A stretch of 5,152 nt of DNA from Burkholderiales bacterium (GTDB taxonomy: Bacteria; Pseudomonadota; Gammaproteobacteria; Burkholderiales; Burkholderiaceae_C), in the NCBI GenBank assembly GCA_025354615.1, contig JANXMO010000266.1, positions 1 through 5,152 on the forward strand, read 5' to 3'. Each line of letters starts with the position of its first letter. Within the stretch, counting starts at the first letter, position 1. Both the position numbers and the translations under genes were made by a program. This document shows positions 1-5,152 of this stretch, piece by piece. Below the pieces are notes generated by a model. It was not told the DNA's origin and searched no databases. It saw only the letters and a list, made by a program, of their open reading frames with translations.

Positions 1-1327
1 GTTTGACGACTTGCCGCCAGCCGCATTGCAACTGATTGCCCAAAAAGTGGAGCGCCCTGTAGACACAGCAGCTTTGAGCCAAGTGTCGAAGCCGGTGCAC
101 CAGTTGATCACCCGGGAAGTTCAAATTGCACACCTGGAAAAAAAAGCGGCGGCAGTAGACAAGGTCAGTGATTTCATCTCGATGCTGGGTAAAGCCGACA
201 GCCTGGTGAACGAAATGCCCAAGACGATTCACGACCTGTTGCCGCAGGAGCGAAGCGCTGTTCTGACCGCTTTGTTTCACCGTATTCCTGATCTACACCC
301 CAAAAATTTCAGCTGGAAAATCGCCTTTGAAGCCGGGTTGGACGCTGCCAAAAATTTGCCGCAGCCGCTGGCGTTATTGCTGGAACACATTCATGGGTTG
401 AAACCGGAAGAAAAGCCTGAAGCATTCCGCCAAGGGCTTGCGGCGGTGGAGACGTTGCAAGGGGACAAGTCCAAACCGCTCTTGGCGTTGTTGCAGCAAA
501 TCGGAAGCTTTTCTCAAGAGCAAACAGCTGCACCGTTCAATGCAGGCCTCACCGCCGTGTTGAAGTTGCCTGAAGCGCAGCAAGTACAACCGCTGCTGGC
601 GTTGCTGAGGACGTTTCGTTGTTTGCCTTACAGCGCAAGAAGCCTCATATTTGCAAGATGTCACCAGGCTGTCACGGTATTGGACTTGGCGCTGCAGGCG
701 CCGCCGCTGACCGAACTTTTAAAGCAAGTCGGCAGTTTGAAGATGGCCGAACGACAGGCGGCATTTGAAACAGGCCTTCTTGACCTGAAGGAGTTGCCCC
801 CGACGCAACAAGCGCCGCCACTGGCTGCTTTGCTGGGCACCGTTTGCAACCTGCCTGCAGCCAAAAGCCGCGCGGCATTTGATCTAGGCCTTCAGGCCGT
901 GTGGGCCCTGCCTGACGCACAGCAGGCGCAACCGCTGGCGGCGTTGTTAAAAGCGATTCGTTTTTTCCCTGAAGACCAAAAGCTGGAAGTGTTGAACGCA
1001 GGCCTTGCGGCCGTTGGCAAGTTGCCCGCAGCGCAGCAAGCGGAACAATGGTTTGCAGTGTTGGAAGGACACGAACATGTCGATCAATCCCAAAAACTTG
1101 AATTCTTCAATGCTGGCTTCAAGGCTGTCAGCCAATTGACGGACGCTGCGCAGCAATTGCAACCGATGAAGCTGCTGCTACTGCAGGTCACCCACATGTA
1201 CGGGAACCAAGCGAGGCCCGCAGTTGTAAAAATTCGCGCTGCCATCGCCAACTGGTCTCTAGAACAACAAGCACAACTGCAGCCACAACTGAAGTGGATG
1301 GATCAACACCCGGCCACTCAACTCTGA
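1..1327 (+). CDS. Putative type III effector, F-box-like plus 38-residue helical repeats (5' partial)
   Basis: The 5' end lies outside the window. The reading frame is open from base 2 (first codons F-D-D-L-P-P), so the TTG at base 11 is an internal leucine, not the start. The first visible ~40 residues align with residues 61-101 of the complete paralogue at 2615-4495 and carry an F-box-like pattern: LP, then ALQLIA, then D..ALS.VSK. Counting from the leucine at base 11, a linker (about residues 41-104) is followed by nine repeats of mostly 38 residues from residue 105. Their consensus is roughly AF..GL.AV..LP...Q..PL.ALL..I..LP, two short amphipathic helices per unit, resembling HEAT/ARM-type solenoids. 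No signal peptide or membrane segment is visible. By comparison with the paralogue about 60 N-terminal residues are missing, giving a full length near 500. The promoter is not in the window. An effector role is inferred from the paralogue's Hrp-type promoter. Sampled GC is low (27 of 60 bases at 121-180). Coding certainty is high, function moderate. Confidence 0.85.
   Translation, partial: FDDLPPAALQLIAQKVERPVDTAALSQVSKPVHQLITREVQIAHLEKKAAAVDKVSDFISMLGKADSLVNEMPKTIHDLLPQERSAVLTALFHRIPDLHPKNFSWKIAFEAGLDAAKNLPQPLALLLEHIHGLKPEEKPEAFRQGLAAVETLQGDKSKPLLALLQQIGSFSQEQTAAPFNAGLTAVLKLPEAQQVQPLLALLRTFRCLPYSARSLIFARCHQAVTVLDLALQAPPLTELLKQVGSLKMAERQAAFETGLLDLKELPPTQQAPPLAALLGTVCNLPAAKSRAAFDLGLQAVWALPDAQQAQPLAALLKAIRFFPEDQKLEVLNAGLAAVGKLPAAQQAEQWFAVLEGHEHVDQSQKLEFFNAGFKAVSQLTDAAQQLQPMKLLLLQVTHMYGNQARPAVVKIRAAIANWSLEQQAQLQPQLKWMDQHPATQL
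323..1324 (+). repeat. Array of nine degenerate 38-residue (114 bp) coding repeats
   Basis: Units begin at about bases 323, 422, 533, 647, 761, 875, 989, 1103 and 1217. Most are exactly 114 bp. The first is 99 bp, having lost five residues in the loop between the two predicted helices, and the second is 111 bp. Units 3, 5 and 6 are the most alike, for example LPEAQQVQPLLALL and LPDAQQAQPLAALL three units apart. The last unit replaces the usual LP with NW (AAIANWSLEQQ). Conservation is mainly at hydrophobic helix positions, so the array is old and not a fresh slippage product. Confidence 0.85.
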
Positions 1328-1389
1328 AAAAGCTGTTGTTTACAGCACATATCCCCGTCAAAAACGCCTGCGCAAGCTCAGAGAATAAC

Positions 1390-1404
1390 CCCCGCTTTGC
1401 GGGG
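1390..1404. terminator. Short GC-rich hairpin, possible terminator of the first repeat gene
   Basis: CCCCGC-TTT-GCGGGG forms a perfect 6 bp stem with a three-base loop, 62 bases after the stop at 1325-1327. Flanking GAGA (1381-1384) and TCTC (1405-1408) could extend it across a bulge. There is no proper T-run after it on either strand, so intrinsic termination would be weak. It may instead act as an mRNA 3'-end stabiliser. Confidence 0.45.
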
Positions 1405-1514
1405 TCTCACAACAGTTTGTAAAGCCTTGCAAAGCAGCGCTGCGGGATGCGCTTTGAGGGCTGATTCACGTTGGCTCGCAGTGGTTCGTCCGCTTTCCAA
1501 CTCCCCTGCAAAAA

Positions 1515-1520
1515 AAGGAA
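1515..1520 (+). promoter_or_regulatory. Ribosome binding site of the cupin gene
   Basis: AAGGAA lies five bases before the ATG at 1526, within an A-rich run. This fixes the start and gives the cupin gene independent translation. I found no convincing sigma-70 -35/-10 pair in the 198 bp gap before it. Confidence 0.7.
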
Positions 1521-1525
1521 ACTGA

Positions 1526-2365
1526 ATGAAGAAATTTGCCCTTGCCCTGATTGCCGCCGCCTGCAGTACCGCGGCCACCGGCCTTTATGCGGCTGACACC
1601 GCCCCCGCGATTCGCGGCACGGTCGTCACCGCCTCGCAAGTGCAGTTCCAGCCCATCATGCCGGACGCCGTGTGGTTCGGTACCGTCTATGGCGACCGCG
1701 CCAGCGGCCCGCACGGCACCTTCGTGAAGATCAAGAAAGGCGCGGCCACGCCGTCACACACGCACTCGCGTTCGTACTTCGCGGTGATCCTGGCCGGCCA
1801 GGTCGAAAACCCGATGGTCGGCACGCCTGACTCGTCAAAGGCGCTGGGCGCTGGCTCTTATTACGACGTGCCGGCGAATGTCGACCACGTGACGCGCTGC
1901 GCGGCCACCTCGCCTGAAGACTGCATGACTTTCTTTGTGCAAGACGGCGCATTCGACTTCGTGACCGACCTGGCCACGAGCAAGAAGTCACTCGATCTGG
2001 GCCACACGCGAACGGCTGACCAAATCAAGTTCGACCCCATCCTGCCGGGCGACGTGTGGTTCGGCACCGCGATGGGCGACCGCAGCAAGGGCCCGCACGG
2101 CACGTTCGTCAAAATTCGAAAGGGCGCGGCCACCCCGGCGCATGTGCACAGCGGCGCTTACCGCGCAGTGGTGCTGGCGGGCGAGGTGCAAAACCCGATT
2201 CCGGCCAACCAGGCCAACCCGGCGACGTTGACGCGCGGCAGCTACTACGACGTGCCGGCCAACGCCGACCACATCACCCGCTGCCAGAAGACCAGCCCGA
2301 CCGACTGCTTGACGTTCTTCTACCAGCCGACACCGTTCGACTTCACGCCGACCGCGGCGAAGTAA
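1526..2365 (+). CDS. Exported double-cupin protein (DUF4437-like)
   Basis: This 279-residue protein starts with a Sec-type signal peptide: MKK, a hydrophobic run to about residue 20, then an alanine-rich cleavage region near residues 22-24. Cys13 lacks the leucine expected at -3 of a lipobox, so a soluble periplasmic protein is more likely than a lipoprotein. Two homologous cupin domains follow, at about residues 41-145 and 169-273. Each has a motif-1-like segment with an HxH pair (H78/H80 and H206/H208) and a motif-2-like segment GSYYDVPAN.DH with a third histidine (H121 and H249). The usual motif-1 glutamate is not evident. These histidines could bind a metal. Each domain also has two cysteines eight residues apart (C125/C133 and C253/C261), possibly a disulfide in the periplasm. 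Domain order and the FDF ending of each unit fit DUF4437-type cupins. The substrate and reaction are unknown. The gene has its own ribosome binding site and a strong terminator, and its sampled GC (42 of 60 at 2221-2280) is higher than its repeat-gene neighbours. Confidence 0.9.
   Translation: MKKFALALIAAACSTAATGLYAADTAPAIRGTVVTASQVQFQPIMPDAVWFGTVYGDRASGPHGTFVKIKKGAATPSHTHSRSYFAVILAGQVENPMVGTPDSSKALGAGSYYDVPANVDHVTRCAATSPEDCMTFFVQDGAFDFVTDLATSKKSLDLGHTRTADQIKFDPILPGDVWFGTAMGDRSKGPHGTFVKIRKGAATPAHVHSGAYRAVVLAGEVQNPIPANQANPATLTRGSYYDVPANADHITRCQKTSPTDCLTFFYQPTPFDFTPTAAK
1646..2344 (+). repeat. Internal tandem duplication of the cupin domain (384 bp offset)
   Basis: The copies at about 1646-1960 and 2030-2344 are offset by exactly 384 bp (128 codons). 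TGTGGTTCGG is found at 1671-1680 and again at 2055-2064. Clear stretches of near identity surround it, including the segments encoding GPHGTFVKI and KGAATP. All six putative metal-site histidines and the four cysteines are kept in register, so both domains appear to be under constraint. Confidence 0.85.
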
Positions 2366-2386
2366 AAAAAACGGCTGCCGAGCCCA

Positions 2387-2425
2387 GGCCCGGTTCCTGC
2401 AACAGGCAGGAACCGGGCCGTTTTT
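2387..2425 (+). terminator. Strong rho-independent terminator of the cupin gene
   Basis: A perfect 14 bp stem, GGCCCGGTTCCTGC (2387-2400) with its complement at 2406-2419, closes over a five-base loop (AACAG). It is followed by G and five T (2421-2425). It begins 21 bases after the TAA at 2363-2365. AAAAACGG at 2367-2374 can also pair with CCGTTTTT at 2418-2425, so it may act in part on the other strand. It separates the cupin transcript from the downstream repeat gene. Confidence 0.93.
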
Positions 2426-2506
2426 GTTGAGCGTGAAGCAATCGAGCGGAGCGCTGCAGCCACAACAGCAACGGTTGAACCAAGCCCGCAAATTCCGGCC
2501 CTCGCT

Positions 2507-2567
2507 TTCGCCTTTTTGCGCATCACTTCGCTTTCCTTGGCAAAGCCAACAGCTTTGTCTTCATGCT
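2507..2567 (+). promoter_or_regulatory. PIP/hrpII box promoter (HrpX/HrpB-type)
   Basis: TTCGC (2507-2511), exactly 15 bases, then TTCGC (2527-2531). This is a perfect plant-inducible promoter box (TTCGB-N15-TTCGB), the same element as the Ralstonia hrpII box (TTCG-N16-TTCG). Thirty bases further on, CATGCT (2562-2567) matches the expected YANNNT -10 motif at the expected 30-32 base spacing. The box ends 83 bases before the ATG at 2615, giving a leader of roughly 40 bases. In Xanthomonas, Ralstonia and Acidovorax this element is bound by the AraC-type regulator HrpX or HrpB, which switches on type III secretion and effector genes. Confidence 0.88.
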
Positions 2568-2602
2568 CGCGGCAACTGATTTTTATAGTCTCCAGAAAAA
2601 GC

Positions 2603-2607
2603 GAGGG
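2603..2607 (+). promoter_or_regulatory. Ribosome binding site that sets the start of the second repeat gene
   Basis: GAGGG sits seven bases before the ATG at 2615. The frame stays open upstream to a TTG at 2516, but that codon lies between the two half-sites of the PIP box and upstream of the -10, so it would not be in the message. The ATG at 2615 is therefore the preferred start. Confidence 0.75.
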
Positions 2608-2614
2608 TATCTCC

Positions 2615-4495
2615 ATGCCGCCATCTGACAAATTCAAGCTGGGGATGGCTGCGGCTGCCTTTGTGCGCGGGGCACGTGAAAGCGCGCCAGATCAACCGGC
2701 GGTGTCGGCGCGGCTGCCCAGTCCGTTGTCAATAGGAGCGGACGTGTTGGCCCCCAGCGGGCGCGTACGCGGCTTGCCGCCATTACCCCCCCGGTTCAGC
2801 GATCTGCCCGTCGCGGCGCTTCAGTTGATTGCCAGGCGGCTTGACCGCAGAGCCGACGTGGTGGCCTTGAGTGTGGTGGCGAAGCACACACGCCAATCGC
2901 TCAAGTTGGAAGTGCAGATTGCGCAGCTGACCCAACTGGCAGCACATCCCCGCATATCGGCAAGTGGTCACATCGACCTCGCCACATTTCGTTCCATTTT
3001 GGGGAAAGCCGGCAAACCTCCTGTCGACCCACCCCAGACGATTCGCGACCTGCAGCCTCAAGACCGGGGCCCCGCATTGGCGGCGTTGATGGCCCACGTG
3101 AGCAGGATTGCGCCGGGCGATGGCGCAAGCAACACACTACAGGCGTTCGACGAGGGCTTTGCCGCGGTCAGGGAGTTGCCCTTGGACCAGCAGGCACAGG
3201 CTCTGCTTCCGTTATGGAGCCATGGCCTGCTTCGCTTGCCAGATGACCGAAAAGAGGCCGCTTTCGATATCGGCTTCGACACGGTGAAAGAGCTACCCCT
3301 CGACCATCAGGAGGGGCTGCTGTTGGCGTTGTTGAACCAACTGTGGCATTTGCCACCCGCACAAATAACGAGGGTCTACGATGGGGGTCGTGCTGCCGTC
3401 GATCGATTGGAACCCAAACAACAGCTCAACCCCCTGAATGCATTGCACAGACACATCACTTCGTTGCCGGAAGATCGTCAGCAGCAAGCATTCAGCCAAG
3501 CCGTTGTAGCCATTTCGAAGTTGAGCGATGCACACAGCGCGCTGGCCCTCCGCAGCTTGTTTTCGCTGATTCAGTCGATGCGAGACACCCACCGGCGCGA
3601 AGCTTTCGACACAGGGTTGGCAGTCCTTCTCCGCTTGCCACCGGCGCATCGAGGCAAGCCCCTGCACGCGTTGAGTGAAACCATCCATCAACTACCACCC
3701 GATCAGCGAGAGAGCGCGTTCGATGCAGCGCTGGCGGCTGTGCGCCAATCAGCACCTGCCGATGTATCAAAAGCGCTCGAAAAATTGCTGTGGACGGTCG
3801 GATCTTTGCCACCGCAACACAGGCAGGCGGCGTTTGACAACGGTCTTACGGCCCTGAAGGAGTTGCCTGACACGATGCAGGCCCGCCTCATGGTCGGTTG
3901 GATCGATCAGATCGGATGCATGCAAGGCCTGCGTCGTCCGGCATTCGACCAAGCATTCGTTGCCGTCAAGGCGTTGCCGCCGGCAGAACGGATGCAGCCG
4001 TTGACCGCGTTGGTGGAGCAACTCGACAGTTTGGCCGAATACGAGCTCTTCAACGACTTCAGTGCCCTGGTGACTGCCACAAGCGAATTGCCGGTCGAAG
4101 ATCAGAAGCCGCCTTTGTCGGCGTTGATTGGACAGCTGGAACGTGTGGAGCCAGCCCGGCAGCATGACGCCTTCAACGCCCTCATCACCACCGCGAAAAA
4201 CTGGCCGGTGGCGCAGCAAGATCGCGTCTTCATGTCCGCGCTGCTGAGACAGATTCCGACGTTGGATGAGGATCAAAGACCCCAGGCCTTCCATGCAAGT
4301 CTGGACGCCGTGCGGCAATTGCCCCCACCGGAACAAATCATGCTCTTCTCTGAGCTGGTCCGGTACATCGGGAATTTGCCTGAAGGGCAAAGACCAGCCG
4401 CATTCGCTGCGGCCACCGTTGTCTTGGATCGCTTATCAGCGGAGCAGCCGTTGGACGACTTGCGTACGTCTTTAGAACAGTTTCGTCCGCGGTGA
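2615..4495 (+). CDS. Putative HrpX-regulated type III effector, F-box-like plus 38-residue helical repeats
   Basis: This is a complete 626-residue protein and a paralogue of the gene at 1-1327. Residues 1-60 are polar and rich in Ala, Pro and Ser, with no Sec signal or membrane helix, as is usual for type III secretion signals. Residues 63-95 form an F-box-like segment: DLP at 63-65, ALQLIARRLD, then DVVALSVVAK. The hydrophobic, LP and VxK positions follow the F-box pattern. A linker (about 100-176) shares a short QTIRDLQPQ-type motif with the paralogue. From residue 177 to the end run eleven full units of 37-39 residues and one partial unit, consensus AFD.GL.AV..LP...Q..PL.AL...I..LP...R, probably a two-helix alpha-solenoid like HEAT repeats. 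Known F-box effectors (GALA/RipG of Ralstonia) recruit host SKP1 and form SCF ubiquitin ligases; the same role here is inference. I do not recognise a named effector. Unit 10 (NALITTAKNWP) faintly recalls SKWP/RipS repeats, but most units do not. No clear terminator follows. Confidence 0.88.
   Translation: MPPSDKFKLGMAAAAFVRGARESAPDQPAVSARLPSPLSIGADVLAPSGRVRGLPPLPPRFSDLPVAALQLIARRLDRRADVVALSVVAKHTRQSLKLEVQIAQLTQLAAHPRISASGHIDLATFRSILGKAGKPPVDPPQTIRDLQPQDRGPALAALMAHVSRIAPGDGASNTLQAFDEGFAAVRELPLDQQAQALLPLWSHGLLRLPDDRKEAAFDIGFDTVKELPLDHQEGLLLALLNQLWHLPPAQITRVYDGGRAAVDRLEPKQQLNPLNALHRHITSLPEDRQQQAFSQAVVAISKLSDAHSALALRSLFSLIQSMRDTHRREAFDTGLAVLLRLPPAHRGKPLHALSETIHQLPPDQRESAFDAALAAVRQSAPADVSKALEKLLWTVGSLPPQHRQAAFDNGLTALKELPDTMQARLMVGWIDQIGCMQGLRRPAFDQAFVAVKALPPAERMQPLTALVEQLDSLAEYELFNDFSALVTATSELPVEDQKPPLSALIGQLERVEPARQHDAFNALITTAKNWPVAQQDRVFMSALLRQIPTLDEDQRPQAFHASLDAVRQLPPPEQIMLFSELVRYIGNLPEGQRPAAFAAATVVLDRLSAEQPLDDLRTSLEQFRPR
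3143..4492 (+). repeat. Array of eleven and a half 38-residue (about 114 bp) coding repeats
   Basis: Units start at about residues 177, 216, 254, 292, 330, 368, 406, 443, 480, 519, 558 and 596. Lengths are 37-39 residues, with the last truncated at 31. Most begin AFD or AF, carry LP near position 12 and again near position 31, and end with an Arg-rich turn such as LPPDQRES. Sequence between units varies strongly at surface positions, as expected for a binding solenoid. The units are the same type as those in the gene at 1-1327 but more numerous. Confidence 0.85.
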
Positions 4496-4573
4496 ATGAG
4501 TGAAGGCCGACCTGCGCAATGCGCCTGAAAGAGGGACTGACCGGAACAGTTCGCCGGGCGAAGGGGATTCAGA

Positions 4574-4669
4574 GTTCACGTTGAACGGCAGGGCGAAGCG
4601 CTGCAGCAGCGGCAGCGCAATCAACAGCATGACCACCGCGCCGTCCTGACGGTCGCCAAGGGCGCGCAA
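4574..4669 (-). pseudogene. Possible remnant of a membrane-protein gene
   Basis: Just after the receptor gene ends, the minus strand reads RALGDRQDGAVV then MLLIALPLLQRFALPF, a charged stretch followed by a hydrophobic segment that would suit the N-terminus of a multi-pass inner-membrane protein. From the TTG at 4669 to about 4574, I count G or C at the third position in 29 of 32 codons. After that it falls to about 17 of 29 and the frame runs into the end of the effector gene. A TAG lies directly upstream of the TTG. The GAGG before it is too close to be an ideal ribosome binding site. This may be the 5' stump of a gene once downstream of the receptor and cut off when the effector region arrived. 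A chance open frame is also possible. I do not recognise the family. Confidence 0.3.
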
Positions 4670-4674
4670 CTACC

Positions 4675-5152
4675 TCAAAACGCTGTGCTCAAGGTCAGCC
4701 GCACACTGCGCGGCTCCACGGGGTGCGAGTGCAACCCGCTCACCCCGGTAGCCGGTTCGCCTGGTAGACGCGAGGTGTAGAAATAATCGATGTCACTGGC
4801 CTGGCGGTCAAAGAGGTTGAAGACGTCCAGCGCCAGCTTGACCTGCGGTGTCAGCTTGTAGCCGACGCGTAGATACGCCAGCGTAGTGGACGCCGAGCGC
4901 TGCGAGTTGTCTTCGATCAGCGGCCGTGGGCCGAAATGGCGCAGCTGGAATTGGCCAAACCATCGGCCGAAGTCGACCACCGTGGCGCCCAGCGCCACCA
5001 CGGTATCGATGGCGCCAGGAATGTGGTTGCCGGCCGGATCGTCCTGCGTGTAGCGGGCGCGTGACAGGGAGATGTCCGCATCCAGCAGCAGCCACGGCCG
5101 CGCCACCCAGTGGTTGTTCCATTCGATGCCGCTGCGCCGGCTGGCGCGGCTG
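4675..5152 (-). CDS. TonB-dependent outer-membrane receptor, C-terminal part (5' partial)
   Basis: The frame is open to the window edge. The GTG at 5106 is internal, because the codons before it continue the barrel (SGIEWNNHWVARPW), so 158 C-terminal residues are visible. The features are those of the last strands of a TonB-dependent receptor barrel: WLLLDADISLSRARY, RWFGQFQLRHFGPRPL, the LALDVFNLFDRQ signature with NLFD near the end, the segment DIDYFYTSRLPGEP, HPVEPRSVRLTLSTAF at the end, and a terminal phenylalanine that serves as the Bam assembly signal. Such receptors take up siderophores, cobalamin or other large solutes across the outer membrane using TonB energy. The plug and specificity regions lie outside the window, so the substrate cannot be named. 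The gene runs convergently to the effector gene, 179 bases away, and its sampled GC is high (42 of 60 at 5041-5100). Confidence 0.92.
   Translation of the reverse strand, partial: SRASRRSGIEWNNHWVARPWLLLDADISLSRARYTQDDPAGNHIPGAIDTVVALGATVVDFGRWFGQFQLRHFGPRPLIEDNSQRSASTTLAYLRVGYKLTPQVKLALDVFNLFDRQASDIDYFYTSRLPGEPATGVSGLHSHPVEPRSVRLTLSTAF

Noticed and set aside
1332..1346. GCTGT-TGTTT-ACAGC hairpin just after the first repeat gene
   Set aside because: The stem has only five base pairs and has a T-run only on the minus strand, where no gene is seen reading toward it.
1465..1489. Imperfect PIP box (TTCAC-N15-TTCGT) upstream of the cupin gene
   Set aside because: The first half-site has A for G, no YANNNT motif lies 30-32 bases downstream, and that position would fall on the ribosome binding site and start codon.
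1988..2491. Long minus-strand open frame of 167 codons across the cupin gene
   Set aside because: It is antisense to a clear cupin gene, crosses its terminator, is Arg/Ala-rich without recognisable motifs, and is explained by high GC on the coding strand.
2584..2589. TATAGT as a sigma-70 -10 box for the second repeat gene
   Set aside because: There is no acceptable -35 at 16-18 bases. TTGTCT at 2555 is 23 bases away. The PIP-linked CATGCT fits better.
2516..2614. In-frame extension of the second repeat protein to a TTG start at 2516
   Set aside because: The codon lies inside the PIP box and upstream of the -10. The ATG at 2615 has a well-placed GAGGG.
3767..4390. Minus-strand open frame of 207 codons inside the second repeat gene
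   Set aside because: It mirrors the repeat array, shows repeated antisense motifs such as QRRQR, and has no start context. It is a shadow of the effector gene.
323..4492. CRISPR-like or satellite repeat from the regular 114 bp spacing
   Set aside because: The periodicity is in-frame and conserved at the protein level with divergent DNA. It is a protein repeat.
4550..4562. TTCGC-CGG-GCGAA hairpin as terminator of the second repeat gene, or as a PIP half-site
   Set aside because: The stem has five base pairs and no T-run follows. The next TTCA lies 14 bases after TTCG, not 16, so it is neither a terminator nor a PIP box.

Overview
The window looks like a plant-associated proteobacterium with a Hrp2-type type III secretion system (HrpX/HrpB-regulated). 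Burkholderiales such as Acidovorax/Xylophilus-like Comamonadaceae or Ralstonia fit best, with Xanthomonas as an alternative. The main support is a perfect PIP/hrpII box (TTCGC-N15-TTCGC) with a correctly spaced -10 motif upstream of the largest gene. The host assignment is inference; no marker gene is present.

Layout, left to right. (1) Bases 1-1327, plus strand: the 3' part of a gene for a repeat protein. It has an F-box-like segment at the window edge, then about nine degenerate 38-residue helical repeats. (2) 1328-1525: intergenic, with a short GC-rich hairpin and a good ribosome binding site just before the next gene. (3) 1526-2365, plus: an exported two-cupin protein (DUF4437-like) made by internal duplication, closed by a strong terminator at 2387-2425. 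(4) 2426-2614: intergenic, carrying the PIP box, -10 and ribosome binding site. (5) 2615-4495, plus: a complete 626-residue paralogue of gene 1, with a polar N-terminus, the same F-box-like segment and about eleven and a half repeats. (6) 4496-4674: a gap between convergent genes that may hold a remnant of a membrane-protein gene on the minus strand. (7) 4675-5152, minus: the C-terminal end of a TonB-dependent outer-membrane receptor, whose 5' part lies beyond the window.

The central observation is the pair of paralogues. Both join an F-box-like motif to a 38-residue alpha-solenoid repeat array, and the complete one sits under a Hrp-regulon promoter. The simplest reading is a family of type III effectors that could plug into the host SCF ubiquitin ligase, with the solenoid choosing the target. 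This parallels the GALA (F-box plus leucine-rich repeat) effectors of Ralstonia but uses a different repeat. The function is inferred, not shown. Sampled stretches of the repeat genes are poorer in GC than sampled stretches of the cupin and receptor genes, which fits acquisition of an effector island next to resident genes. The cupin between the paralogues has its own ribosome binding site and terminator and no visible functional link to them.
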